Translations under genes and position numbers: made by a program
Part shown: positions 1 to 6,382 of the stretch, piece after piece
Layout of the letters: each line of letters opens with the position of its first letter
Position numbering within the stretch: the first letter of the stretch is position 1
Source of the DNA: Candidatus Peribacteria bacterium RIFOXYB1_FULL_54_35
Lineage (GTDB): Bacteria > Patescibacteriota > Gracilibacteria > Peribacterales > Peribacteraceae
Assembly: GCA_001787755.1 (NCBI GenBank)
Contig: MFYJ01000007.1
Location: forward strand, 272,585 to 336,584
Direction of reading: 5' to 3'
DNA length: 64,000 bases
Notes under the pieces: generated by a model
What the model saw: the letters and a program-made list of their open reading frames with translations, nothing else
The model's database searches: none
Told to the model about the DNA's origin: nothing

Positions 1-46
1 CGTGTGCCCGGGGACTGTCAAACAATCTTCACTTTCCCCTGTGAGG

Positions 47-108
47 AAGTCAGAAGGCAGAAGGCAGTATGAAAAAACTACCTGCTGCCTTCTGATTTCT
101 GTCTTCTC
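47..108. repeat. Intergenic palindromic word-repeat element (AAGGCAG type)
   Basis: Left arm 47-69 repeats the word CAGAAGG/AAGGCAG; right arm 77-108 carries the complementary words CTGCCTTCTG and TTCTGTCTTC after a short A-rich loop. It lies just past the stop codon of the gene ending at 114. It has the same build as nine other elements in the window, with a different word. It could form a long imperfect hairpin at a transcript end. Confidence 0.6.
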
Positions 109-113
109 ATCCG

Positions 114-1862
114 TCACCTCTTCACAAATGCTTCCAGCTGCGGAACCAGACGGTCTTTCACATACGTGATGAAGCGTCCCTTTGCCTCCTGCGCATCGGG
201 AATATTGGGCGGATCGTACCTCACGACGATCTCCGGGATCAGGCGCGCCCCTTCTTTCCGGACTGCCGTCTTCCCGCCGCGGATCTTCCCCGGGATGTGC
301 ATGGCGCTCACGGTGCTGCCGATGAGGTTCTCAAGCTTGCCACATACGGCTTCCACCGCTCCTGCGTAATCTTCCTGGTCCACCTCAATGCCGAAGGCGT
401 CCCGGGCGAACCGGCAGAAGCGCCGTTGCCTCTTCCCTTCTTCAATTTCTTCTGCTGAGGGTTCCCGTGCGGGTGGTTCAGGATCGGGATCATCCGGAGG
501 ATCTTGCTCCGCATCTTCAGGCGGATCTTCCGGTGTGTCCTGCTCCATATCTTCGGGTGGGTCTTCCGATGTTCTCTGCACACTAGGATCGGTTTCGGCG
601 GAGGGGGCATCCCCCGGAGCATCGAAGGAAGGCACATGAGATGCTAACTGTGCTGTATCTGTGCCGGCAGTTGCCCAGTCATCTCTGCTTGAATCTGCTG
701 GCAGTGGAGGAGCTGCACCGGCTGTTCCCGGAACATCGTGCGGAGATCCGGTGTGTGCTGTTGCATCGTCCGCAGGGGGCGGAGTGTCGGGATGGTGTTC
801 TGTTGCATTGGCAAGTGTGTTTGCGAGCAGACCCGCGAGGAATTCCCCATCGGGCTTCTCGGGGATCACCATGTTCCCTGCCTCGTTGCAGCGCTGCATG
901 GCTGCGCGCACGTAGGGTTCCGCCCATGTCCAGAAGTCTTCGCCGTGCTCCAGAGGATCGAAGAGGACGGCGAGCCCTTTGAGCGATCTGTACCCCGCTG
1001 TCTGCAGGTCTTCGTTCTCCAGCGTTCCCACGGTACCAGACATGCCTGCGGCAATACCCCTCATCTTTTCGGTGTGTGTGTTGATGATGGCGCCCTGGCG
1101 ATGGAACGTGCTCTGGCCCCAGAGCCCGTGACGGCGTGTCCACTGTGCGAGTCTCGCGTTCCTTTCCAGTCTCTCAGGATCCGCAGGGCGCGCCCTTAGC
1201 GCGGTGGGCTGGGTCTTCGGCAGCGCAGCTTCTGCGAGGAGTGCCTGGAGCTCATCCCCGCATATTCTGTCGGGGATGACGCAGTGTCCGGATGCGAGGC
1301 AGTGCCGCGCGGCGCCCCGCAGGTAGGGTTCGGCGTACACGCGGAAGACTGTGCCATGGTCCTGCGGGTCGAACGCCCTCGCGAGTCCCTTGAGCACCCT
1401 GTACGCGGTGTTGTTCCTCGTCTCCCTCGTCAGCCTGTCATGGCCCTGTGATTGTTCCGCAACTTCTGCGTCTATCACATCCTCCGCCCACGTGCGGTTG
1501 TTGCTGATCATTCTCCCCTGCACGTCAAACGGGATGGATGCATCGTACTGTGTGCCCTTCGCCCATGCGAGGAGCCGGCAGTCGCGTCCGTCGGGTTTCT
1601 GCGCATCCTGCTCAGGAGGATCCATCTGCCTCTCCGGTACGTCCGTGAGAGCTTTCCCCACGGCACCGCGGAGTCCCTCTGCATGGAACCGGATGTTCCC
1701 TGCCTTGGTCTCCTCCGCGAGTTGTGTGATTTCGGGCATCATGCCATCGAGCTTGCGGAGTGCCTGAATTGCAGACTCGTCAGTGGTTTCGGGAGTTGCG
1801 GCGGGAGAGTCCGTTTGCCGCCCGTGTGGCTCGCCTGTTTCATCTGTCGCTGTTTCAATCAT
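114..1862 (-). CDS. Unknown acidic protein with three sigma-70 region-2-like modules
   Basis: A 582-residue protein that I do not recognise as any named family. It holds two clear internal repeats at about residues 154-197 and 291-334, with shared pattern YR-LKGLA--FDP--HG---F--(Y/W)AEPY(L/V)R-A and then VIP. The third, weaker copy is at 541-580 (VRYDPP...GRFITYVKDRL). The pattern matches region 2.2-2.4 of sigma-70 factors, where a GL-(R/K)A--(K/R)FDP segment is followed by F-TYA----IR-A and then I(R)IP. There is no region 4. A Pro/Asp/Glu-rich linker fills about 355-475. No signal peptide or membrane segment is visible, so it is probably cytoplasmic. Sigma-like binding of RNA polymerase or DNA is inference only; the fold could also have been reused for another purpose. 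Confidence 0.8.
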   Translation of the reverse strand: MIETATDETGEPHGRQTDSPAATPETTDESAIQALRKLDGMMPEITQLAEETKAGNIRFHAEGLRGAVGKALTDVPERQMDPPEQDAQKPDGRDCRLLAWAKGTQYDASIPFDVQGRMISNNRTWAEDVIDAEVAEQSQGHDRLTRETRNNTAYRVLKGLARAFDPQDHGTVFRVYAEPYLRGAARHCLASGHCVIPDRICGDELQALLAEAALPKTQPTALRARPADPERLERNARLAQWTRRHGLWGQSTFHRQGAIINTHTEKMRGIAAGMSGTVGTLENEDLQTAGYRSLKGLAVLFDPLEHGEDFWTWAEPYVRAAMQRCNEAGNMVIPEKPDGEFLAGLLANTLANATEHHPDTPPPADDATAHTGSPHDVPGTAGAAPPLPADSSRDDWATAGTDTAQLASHVPSFDAPGDAPSAETDPSVQRTSEDPPEDMEQDTPEDPPEDAEQDPPDDPDPEPPAREPSAEEIEEGKRQRRFCRFARDAFGIEVDQEDYAGAVEAVCGKLENLIGSTVSAMHIPGKIRGGKTAVRKEGARLIPEIVVRYDPPNIPDAQEAKGRFITYVKDRLVPQLEAFVKR

Positions 1863-1999
1863 TGGAGTGCTCGTGGATACTGTGAATGGTGCGCGGGCGT
1901 CTTGTGCGCAAGGGGCGGATTCTTCTCTTCTACCTGCGGGGAGTCAAGGGAGAAGGACGGGGAGTGTCCCTGCCATTCTTCATTTCGGGGAGTGTGCGC

Positions 2000-2028
2000 T
2001 TGACAGTGCCGAGAGTGGGGCATACAAC
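2000..2028 (+). promoter_or_regulatory. Sigma-70 promoter for candidate ncRNA
   Basis: TTGACA at 2000-2005, a 17-base spacer, then TACAAC at 2023-2028. No protein gene follows on this strand, but a structured segment and a terminator do. Confidence 0.55.
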
Positions 2029-2033
2029 AAGCC

Positions 2034-2178
2034 ACCTGCCCAGTCTGCGTCCGGTTGCGGCCGTCTGCAGAGTGGGCAGCCTTGAGGGGATGCAAGTCGC
2101 AGTACGTGTCACTAACTGGGTGCGTTGCCTGGTTGCTGAGGGCTGCTCATAGGGGTCTCCTGACAGAGACCCCGCTAT
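2034..2178 (+). ncRNA. Candidate structured small RNA, about 145 nt
   Basis: The segment sits between a TTGACA/TACAAC promoter and a strong rho-independent terminator (2152-2178), with no convincing open frame. It folds readily. CTGCCCAGTCTGC near 2036-2048 pairs with GCAGAGTGGGCAG shortly after it, with one G-G mismatch. GCAGCC further on can pair with GGCTGC near 2141. I found no hallmark of tmRNA, RNase P RNA or the small SRP RNA, and a 6S-like role is possible but not shown. Confidence reflects the promoter-fold-terminator combination. Confidence 0.5.
2152..2178 (+). terminator. Rho-independent terminator
   Basis: GGGGTCTC (2152-2159), a six-base loop, GAGACCCC (2166-2173), then a T-rich run. 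The T-rich side is on the plus strand, although only minus-strand protein genes lie on either side, which supports a plus-strand RNA ending here. Confidence 0.75.
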
Positions 2179-2180
2179 TT

Positions 2181-2927
2181 TTATTCTTTCCATGGCGGGC
2201 GCATCATCCCCGGCGGTCTCCCGAAGGGAGGGGGAGGCAGATCCGGCATGATTCCTTCGGCGCGGAACGCGCCCGGTCCCGTCATTTCACCGCGCATGCG
2301 CACCCACACGCCGGAGCCTTCTATCCCCTCTTCCAGGGCTCCCGATCCGACTTCTACGCGCCATTCCCGCCCGCGCGGGTCGCGGAGCAGGAAGTGCGTT
2401 TCATCCTGCCTCTCTTTCATGGTGCCGCGCAGGAATCCTTCCTGCGGGTGGTTCCAGAGGCGCTCGCGGTAGTGTTCTGCGGAGATTCCCGGACGGATGA
2501 CGGAGAGAATCTTCCGGTCAAGCATGCGCGCGATGCCGGTTGCGTAGAAGAAGTACCCGATGAGGACGCTGAGGAGGATGTTCACGGCGAGAATTTTCGG
2601 GAGCGTCCACTTGTACCCTTTGGGAGTGTGCTGGAGGGACCAGCTTGCGACCGCAACAAAGAGGAGGAAGGAGGAAACCCAGAAGAGAGGGAGCATTTGC
2701 ATGAGCATGCGTGGCGGCGGCGGCCGGTGCTCAAAGAGCATGGGCACGTCGGCCATGGCGACGATGTGGAAGGTGAACGCTACTGCCTTGGCGCCAATGA
2801 AGACCGAGAGCACGAAGAAGATCCAGAAGAGGGAGCGCCGGAGCAGAACGATGGAGCGGGCTTGGGGGCGCAGATGCATCTCCTGGATTTTTTTGATGAC
2901 CGATGCGGAGAGCTTGGAGGGTGTCAT
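2181..2927 (-). CDS. Three-helix membrane protein, probable partner of the adjacent ECF sigma factor
   Basis: A 248-residue protein with membrane segments at about 33-55, 75-97 and 111-130, then a soluble C-terminal half of about 110 residues ending in a Pro-rich tail. The start overlaps the stop of the upstream ECF sigma gene by four bases (ATGA), so the two are translationally coupled. Membrane proteins coupled to ECF sigma factors commonly act as anti-sigma factors, and that is the likely role by position. No zinc-binding anti-sigma motif is visible. The tail is Met/Pro-rich, as is the region between helices 1 and 2, which might reflect metal contact. Confidence 0.8.
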   Translation of the reverse strand: MTPSKLSASVIKKIQEMHLRPQARSIVLLRRSLFWIFFVLSVFIGAKAVAFTFHIVAMADVPMLFEHRPPPPRMLMQMLPLFWVSSFLLFVAVASWSLQHTPKGYKWTLPKILAVNILLSVLIGYFFYATGIARMLDRKILSVIRPGISAEHYRERLWNHPQEGFLRGTMKERQDETHFLLRDPRGREWRVEVGSGALEEGIEGSGVWVRMRGEMTGPGAFRAEGIMPDLPPPPFGRPPGMMRPPWKE

Positions 2928-3526
2928 GGATGGGAGTGGGGATGGGAACGTTCCCAGTGCTGCTGGAACATCTTCTTCGCCCGGTGAATCAGTGTAGCGA
3001 TTGTTCCGGGGGGTTTGCGCAGGATATCGGAAATCGCGTCGTAGTCGTGTCCTTCGAGGTACCGGAGGATGAGGACTTCACGGTACGGGAGTGGCAGCAT
3101 CTGCAGCACGTTCTTCACGTGTTTGGCGCGGTGCTTGCAGTCGAGCTCGTCTGCCAATCCCAGTTCTTCTGAGGGGAGGTCGAAAAGGGTGACATCAAGT
3201 TCCACTGTCTTATCTATCCCGCGTGCGCTGCGTTTCCGGACAGTGGAGATGAGGGTGTTGTGTGCTATGCGGTAGATCCAGCTCCTAAATGGGAGGTCAG
3301 GCTGGTAGTCGTTCAAATTCAGCCAGGTTTTTATGAATACTTCCTGCAGCACATCCTGCGCGTCGGCTCTGCTGAGGCTGGAAATGCGGAGGATGTAGCG
3401 CAGGAGCGGTGCTTCGTAGCGCATGACGAGCTTCTCAAATTCGTTGACGTCTCTGAGTGCAGCGGCGACGAGCGCCGCATCCTCTGCGGCGCCGTCACTC
3501 TGTGAGCGCAGATCGTGGTCATCCAT
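2924..3526 (-). CDS. ECF-family RNA polymerase sigma factor
   Basis: About 200 residues from the ATG at 3526. Region 2 contains FEKLVMRYEAPLLRYI, DAQDVLQEVFIKTW and the FRSWIYRIAHN stretch typical of ECF sigma factors. Region 4 follows with LPYREVLILRYLEGHDYDAI and a helix-turn-helix that ends the protein. A longer frame starts at 3619, but it would run through a perfect 12-bp hairpin (3560-3587) and a TATACT box, so 3526 is preferred. The stop overlaps the following membrane-protein gene. The Gly/Met-rich secreted protein gene lies directly upstream, giving a surface protein-sigma-membrane protein cluster. Confidence 0.9.
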   Translation of the reverse strand: MDDHDLRSQSDGAAEDAALVAAALRDVNEFEKLVMRYEAPLLRYILRISSLSRADAQDVLQEVFIKTWLNLNDYQPDLPFRSWIYRIAHNTLISTVRKRSARGIDKTVELDVTLFDLPSEELGLADELDCKHRAKHVKNVLQMLPLPYREVLILRYLEGHDYDAISDILRKPPGTIATLIHRAKKMFQQHWERSHPHSHP

Positions 3527-3551
3527 TTCTATTCGTGCGTATTGCGGCTGC

Positions 3552-3560
3552 AGTATAGCA
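3552..3560 (-). promoter_or_regulatory. Extended -10 promoter before the ECF sigma gene
   Basis: On the minus strand the sequence reads TGCTATACT, an extended -10 box, about 25 bases before the ATG at 3526. No good -35 is seen, because the preceding bases belong to a hairpin. Confidence 0.35.
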
Positions 3561-3587
3561 ACAACCTCCGCATAGGCGGAGGTTGTT
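3560..3587. terminator. Perfect 12-bp hairpin between secreted-protein and sigma genes
   Basis: AACAACCTCCGC (3560-3571), a four-base loop, then GCGGAGGTTGTT (3576-3587). It lies between the stop at 3620 and the sigma start at 3526. It has no U-run on the minus strand, so it may act as an attenuator or transcript-stabilising hairpin instead of a full terminator. Confidence 0.55.
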
Positions 3588-3619
3588 TCTCCCTGCAGTG
3601 AGAGGAAATGGCCATTCAT

Positions 3620-4231
3620 TTACCGTCCGAAGTCGCCAGATTCCCCTCTCCCAAAACCTCCCATACCGTTCCCTCTGCCTTTGGGACCGTGCCCCATGTG
3701 GCCGCCACGCATTCCGAGGCCGTTCTTCCCTGCGGCCATCTGCTGGATGCGTTCCACTTGTTCGGTGTCCGTTGTCGTGATGGTGATGCGCACGCCGCTT
3801 TCAATGTTCTCCTGTGAGAACGTGACATCGTCTGCGCGCGGTCTCCCTTCGGGCTGCTCACGTGACTGGATCATCGTGACTGCCTCGGCATTGTCCGATG
3901 TGATCTCGATCTGCACGCCGTTTCCAAGGTTCGTCACGGTGTGCTGGATCGACTGCATGAGCACAGAGCGGTCTGCCTGTGCATGGAGCTGTTCCAGCAC
4001 GTCCGTATCATCTGTGGTCACGGTTGTCTGAATGCCGTTTTCAAGCTTGGTGATCTGTACAGTGACGTTGTCGCCCTGTCCGCCGGGTCCAAAACCGAAG
4101 CCGGGTCCGCCGCGCATGCCCCCCTGCATTCCCCCTCCCCTGCCGCCGAATGCTTCTGCAGTGGAGGTGCCGATGAGCAGGCTGAGAGCGAGGAGCGGCA
4201 CGACCAGGAGTGATATCTTTGAAAGGTTCAT
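3620..4231 (-). CDS. Secreted Gly/Met/His-rich repeat protein
   Basis: A 203-residue exported protein with a signal peptide (residues 1-27, ending near TAEAFGG). Two low-complexity blocks rich in Gly, Met, Arg and His flank the core: about 28-53 and the last 35 residues (GMRGGHMGHG and similar). The core has three copies of a 30-35-residue unit of the type V-(I/V)---NG(I/V)---(I/T)T-D(T/N), starting near residues 55, 97 and 137. The family is unknown to me. The Met/His-rich tails suggest metal binding outside the membrane. With the downstream ECF sigma and membrane genes it may form an envelope-stress or metal-response set. Confidence 0.8.
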   Translation of the reverse strand: MNLSKISLLVVPLLALSLLIGTSTAEAFGGRGGGMQGGMRGGPGFGFGPGGQGDNVTVQITKLENGIQTTVTTDDTDVLEQLHAQADRSVLMQSIQHTVTNLGNGVQIEITSDNAEAVTMIQSREQPEGRPRADDVTFSQENIESGVRITITTTDTEQVERIQQMAAGKNGLGMRGGHMGHGPKGRGNGMGGFGRGESGDFGR

Positions 4232-4373
4232 AGTGTGATGAAAGAAAGTGATAGAAATAGAAGATGAGTATCCGGAATCTCACCCACTACTACGCGGGGT
4301 GGTGCAGTTTCCTTTCAGAAATTCTTCGGCAATTCCTTTACTTGAAACAGGTGTGAGGCTGTAGTGGTCCGCC

Positions 4374-4676
4374 ATGGATATCCCTGAGAAATTCGCAGGC
4401 AACCAACTTTTCACTGCCATTGAGGTCACGGTGAGAAGCGGCAACAGGGCTATCATCTGTGCGAGTGGGGAAATGGGGAGGGCGAAAACTCCTGAGCATG
4501 CAGCCAGGGTCTATGAATCTATGTCATTTGTTGTTTCCGCGAGAGTGCTTGTGACCATAGAGGGAATTTCCGAGGCTGCCGCTCTCGTTTTTGAGCAGCA
4601 GGCGCAGTTACTCTCAGAAATGCAGGGGCTCACGCGCCACTCGTTACTGCAGCTCCTCGTTGCGCAGATGCAGTAG
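4374..4676 (+). CDS. Hypothetical protein (100 aa)
   Basis: A small soluble protein without a signal peptide or membrane helix. The first half looks mixed alpha/beta; the end (residues 60-100) looks helical and rich in Ala, Leu and Gln. It is the first gene of a plus-strand run of small genes (4374-6333) that diverges from the ECF cluster. I recognise no family. Support comes from its clean frame, position in the gap and natural residue composition. Confidence 0.55.
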   Translation: MDIPEKFAGNQLFTAIEVTVRSGNRAIICASGEMGRAKTPEHAARVYESMSFVVSARVLVTIEGISEAAALVFEQQAQLLSEMQGLTRHSLLQLLVAQMQ

Positions 4677-4708
4677 CGCGGTCTCCGCCTTCGCAGTAGA
4701 GTGTCTGC

Positions 4709-4969
4709 ATGCATACAAAGCGTTTTGGCCTCTACATCATCGTCTTCCTCCTTGTATTTGGGTACGTCGGGCTTGTCTTCACCGCAAAGCGTCAGCCGCA
4801 GGTGCAGGATGCTCCCCTCTCCTACCCTTCGGAGGAAGAGTGTGAGGAGGTAACGGGGAGCGCGTGCAAGTTCGTGATGTGCGATCTCATTCCGGAGGGC
4901 AAGACGTTCGAGGAAGTGTGCGGGAGGGGGTTTACCAAGGGGTGGCAGCCGCAGCAGTCTTCTTCCTAG
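4709..4969 (+). CDS. Small membrane-anchored protein with four cysteines
   Basis: 86 residues with an N-terminal membrane segment (about 7-26) and an exported tail holding EEECEEVTGSACKFVMCDLI and a further Cys near residue 71. The cysteines could form two disulfides outside the membrane. The gene sits 32 bases after the previous stop and is followed 17 bases later by the SagB-like lipoprotein, so they may be co-transcribed. The family is unknown. Confidence 0.65.
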   Translation: MHTKRFGLYIIVFLLVFGYVGLVFTAKRQPQVQDAPLSYPSEEECEEVTGSACKFVMCDLIPEGKTFEEVCGRGFTKGWQPQQSSS

Positions 4970-4986
4970 AGGTGTAGGATGTGCCC

Positions 4987-5676
4987 ATGAAGGCAAGGTG
5001 GAACATTCTTCTTCTCCTGTTGCCGCTCGCGGCGTGCAGCGGCGGAGGGTACACTGATACCTCTCTTCCTGTTCCCCGCACTATGGAGCCCGGTGCAACC
5101 ATTTCTCTGCCGCCGCCTGCGAAACGCGGGGGACTTTCGGTGGAAGAGGCACTGCTGCAGCGCCGTTCGGTGCGCGTGTTCACGGAGAAAGAACTGACAG
5201 TGGGCGAAGTATCGCAATTACTGTGGGCGCTGCAGGGCATCACGAGTGAGCAGGGCGGGCGCACGGTTCCCTCTGCAGGCGCACTCTACCCTCTGGAAAT
5301 CTATGTCGCTCTCCCGCAGGGGTTCTACCACTATAGTCCGCGCGGGCACATCCTCACGCTGCGGGAGAAGGCCGATGTGCGCGATGTGATTGCCCGCAGT
5401 TCCCTGGGGCAGGCATCCGTGGATGATGCTGCAGCGGTGTTCCTCATCACGGGAGTGGTGGAGCGCACGGCGCAGAAGTACGGGGAACGTGCGGAACGCT
5501 ACGTGCATCTGGAGGCGGGCCACGCGGCACAGAATCTGCTCCTGCAGGCGGTGGCTCTGGGCCTCGGGAGCGTGCCGGTCGGGGCGTTCAACGATGCGCG
5601 TCTGCAGGGTGATCTCTTCCTTCCGGGAGACCACAAGCCTCTGTACGTGCTGCCGGTGGGGCATGCTGCGCAGTGA
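4987..5676 (+). CDS. SagB-type nitroreductase-fold lipoprotein
   Basis: 229 residues from the ATG at 4987 (a GTG six bases upstream is the alternative). A lipobox LAAC places the lipidated Cys at residue 17. The mature protein has the SagB/ThcOx-type nitroreductase fold: RRSVRVF, LSQLLWALQGITS-like, RTVPSAGALYPLEIYV, the HLEAGHAAQNLLLQAVALGLGS block and a final GDH-PLYVLPVGH. Members use FMN to oxidise or reduce substrates; SagB itself oxidises azolines in peptide natural products. Export as a lipoprotein is unusual because flavin would have to be available outside. No azoline cyclase is nearby, so the substrate is unknown. Confidence 0.9.
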   Translation: MKARWNILLLLLPLAACSGGGYTDTSLPVPRTMEPGATISLPPPAKRGGLSVEEALLQRRSVRVFTEKELTVGEVSQLLWALQGITSEQGGRTVPSAGALYPLEIYVALPQGFYHYSPRGHILTLREKADVRDVIARSSLGQASVDDAAAVFLITGVVERTAQKYGERAERYVHLEAGHAAQNLLLQAVALGLGSVPVGAFNDARLQGDLFLPGDHKPLYVLPVGHAAQ

Positions 5677-5737
5677 TGGATATGATTGCCCTGTTTCCCC
5701 TTTCCTTTCTGCAGAGTGAGAGTATTTTTTTGCGCTC

Positions 5738-5938
5738 ATGACGAATTTCTTCAAACATGGTGGCCCCCCAAGGACGCAGAGAGAGTTTGCGAAAGCGGCA
5801 ATGGACTGCATAGAGGGTGGTGCGTACACGCATGCAACAATACTCATAGAAAAGATCAGGAATGGTGATGTTCGCAGGGAACTCCTTGTCCTGTTGGATG
5901 CAAAGAAGTCTCAGCCTGTGGCGAAACGCCGCAGGTAA
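5738..5938 (+). CDS. Hypothetical small protein (66 aa)
   Basis: A short basic, mostly helical protein ending in KRRR. Residues 15-55 could form two helices. There is no signal peptide. It lies between the SagB-like lipoprotein and the PUA/ASCH-like gene on the same strand. No family is recognised. Confidence 0.5.
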   Translation: MTNFFKHGGPPRTQREFAKAAMDCIEGGAYTHATILIEKIRNGDVRRELLVLLDAKKSQPVAKRRR

Positions 5939-5976
5939 TTGACAGAATGCGTGTTCGGAGTATTTTGCATCTCATA

Positions 5977-6333
5977 ATGAAGAGATTTTCCCTCTCCAAT
6001 GGGAAACCGCTGGATGCAGAGGAGGGGCAGGAAGTGGTGTGCGTCGTTCCGTACGCTGAGCATTTGTACGGATTCGATGCCGGTGAGGAGATACGGGTTC
6101 TCACGAGCGCAGGGGAGAGGCGGGCAACGGTACTGCAGAACACACAAGTGCATCCTCTTGATGCTGTTCCGGAGAAGGAAGCGGTGCAAGCTGGTTTCGC
6201 GAACGCACGGGAGGTGGCGGAGCGCTACCGTTCCACTGAGCGCTCTCTGGTTGCCGTCGTCCGATTTCAGGTCCACGAGGTGATCACGCGCAAAACGCTT
6301 TTCGATGTGATCCGGAAGACATTCGGATGGTAG
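5977..6333 (+). CDS. Small ASCH/PUA-like protein (tentative)
   Basis: 118 residues from the ATG at 5977; another in-frame ATG at 5947 would add ten residues, and neither has a clear ribosome site. The layout, with an N-terminal KRFSLSNGKPLDAEEGQEV, a GEEIRVLT strand and a long helix before V-V--FQVHEV, resembles small beta-barrel ASCH/PUA-like RNA-binding domains. That is a fold guess only. It is the last gene of its run and is followed by a bidirectional terminator. Confidence 0.6.
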   Translation: MKRFSLSNGKPLDAEEGQEVVCVVPYAEHLYGFDAGEEIRVLTSAGERRATVLQNTQVHPLDAVPEKEAVQAGFANAREVAERYRSTERSLVAVVRFQVHEVITRKTLFDVIRKTFGW

Positions 6334-6339
6334 TACGTC

Positions 6340-6366
6340 AAAAAGCCCTCACAAGGAGGGCTTTTT
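6340..6366. terminator. Bidirectional rho-independent terminator
   Basis: AAAAAGCCCTC (6340-6350), loop ACAAG, GAGGGCTTTTT (6356-6366). It serves the convergent genes ending at 6333 (plus) and 6383 (minus). Confidence 0.9.
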
Positions 6367-6382
6367 CGTTTTCTCAGTGCTC

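Noticed and set aside
2055-2987. 310-codon plus-strand frame across the ncRNA and membrane-protein gene
   Set aside because: Antisense to a coupled sigma/membrane pair, with unnatural composition (His/Glu/Arg repeats).
3527-3619. Longer start of the first ECF sigma factor
   Set aside because: It would translate a perfect 12-bp hairpin and a -10 box; the shorter start matches ECF length.
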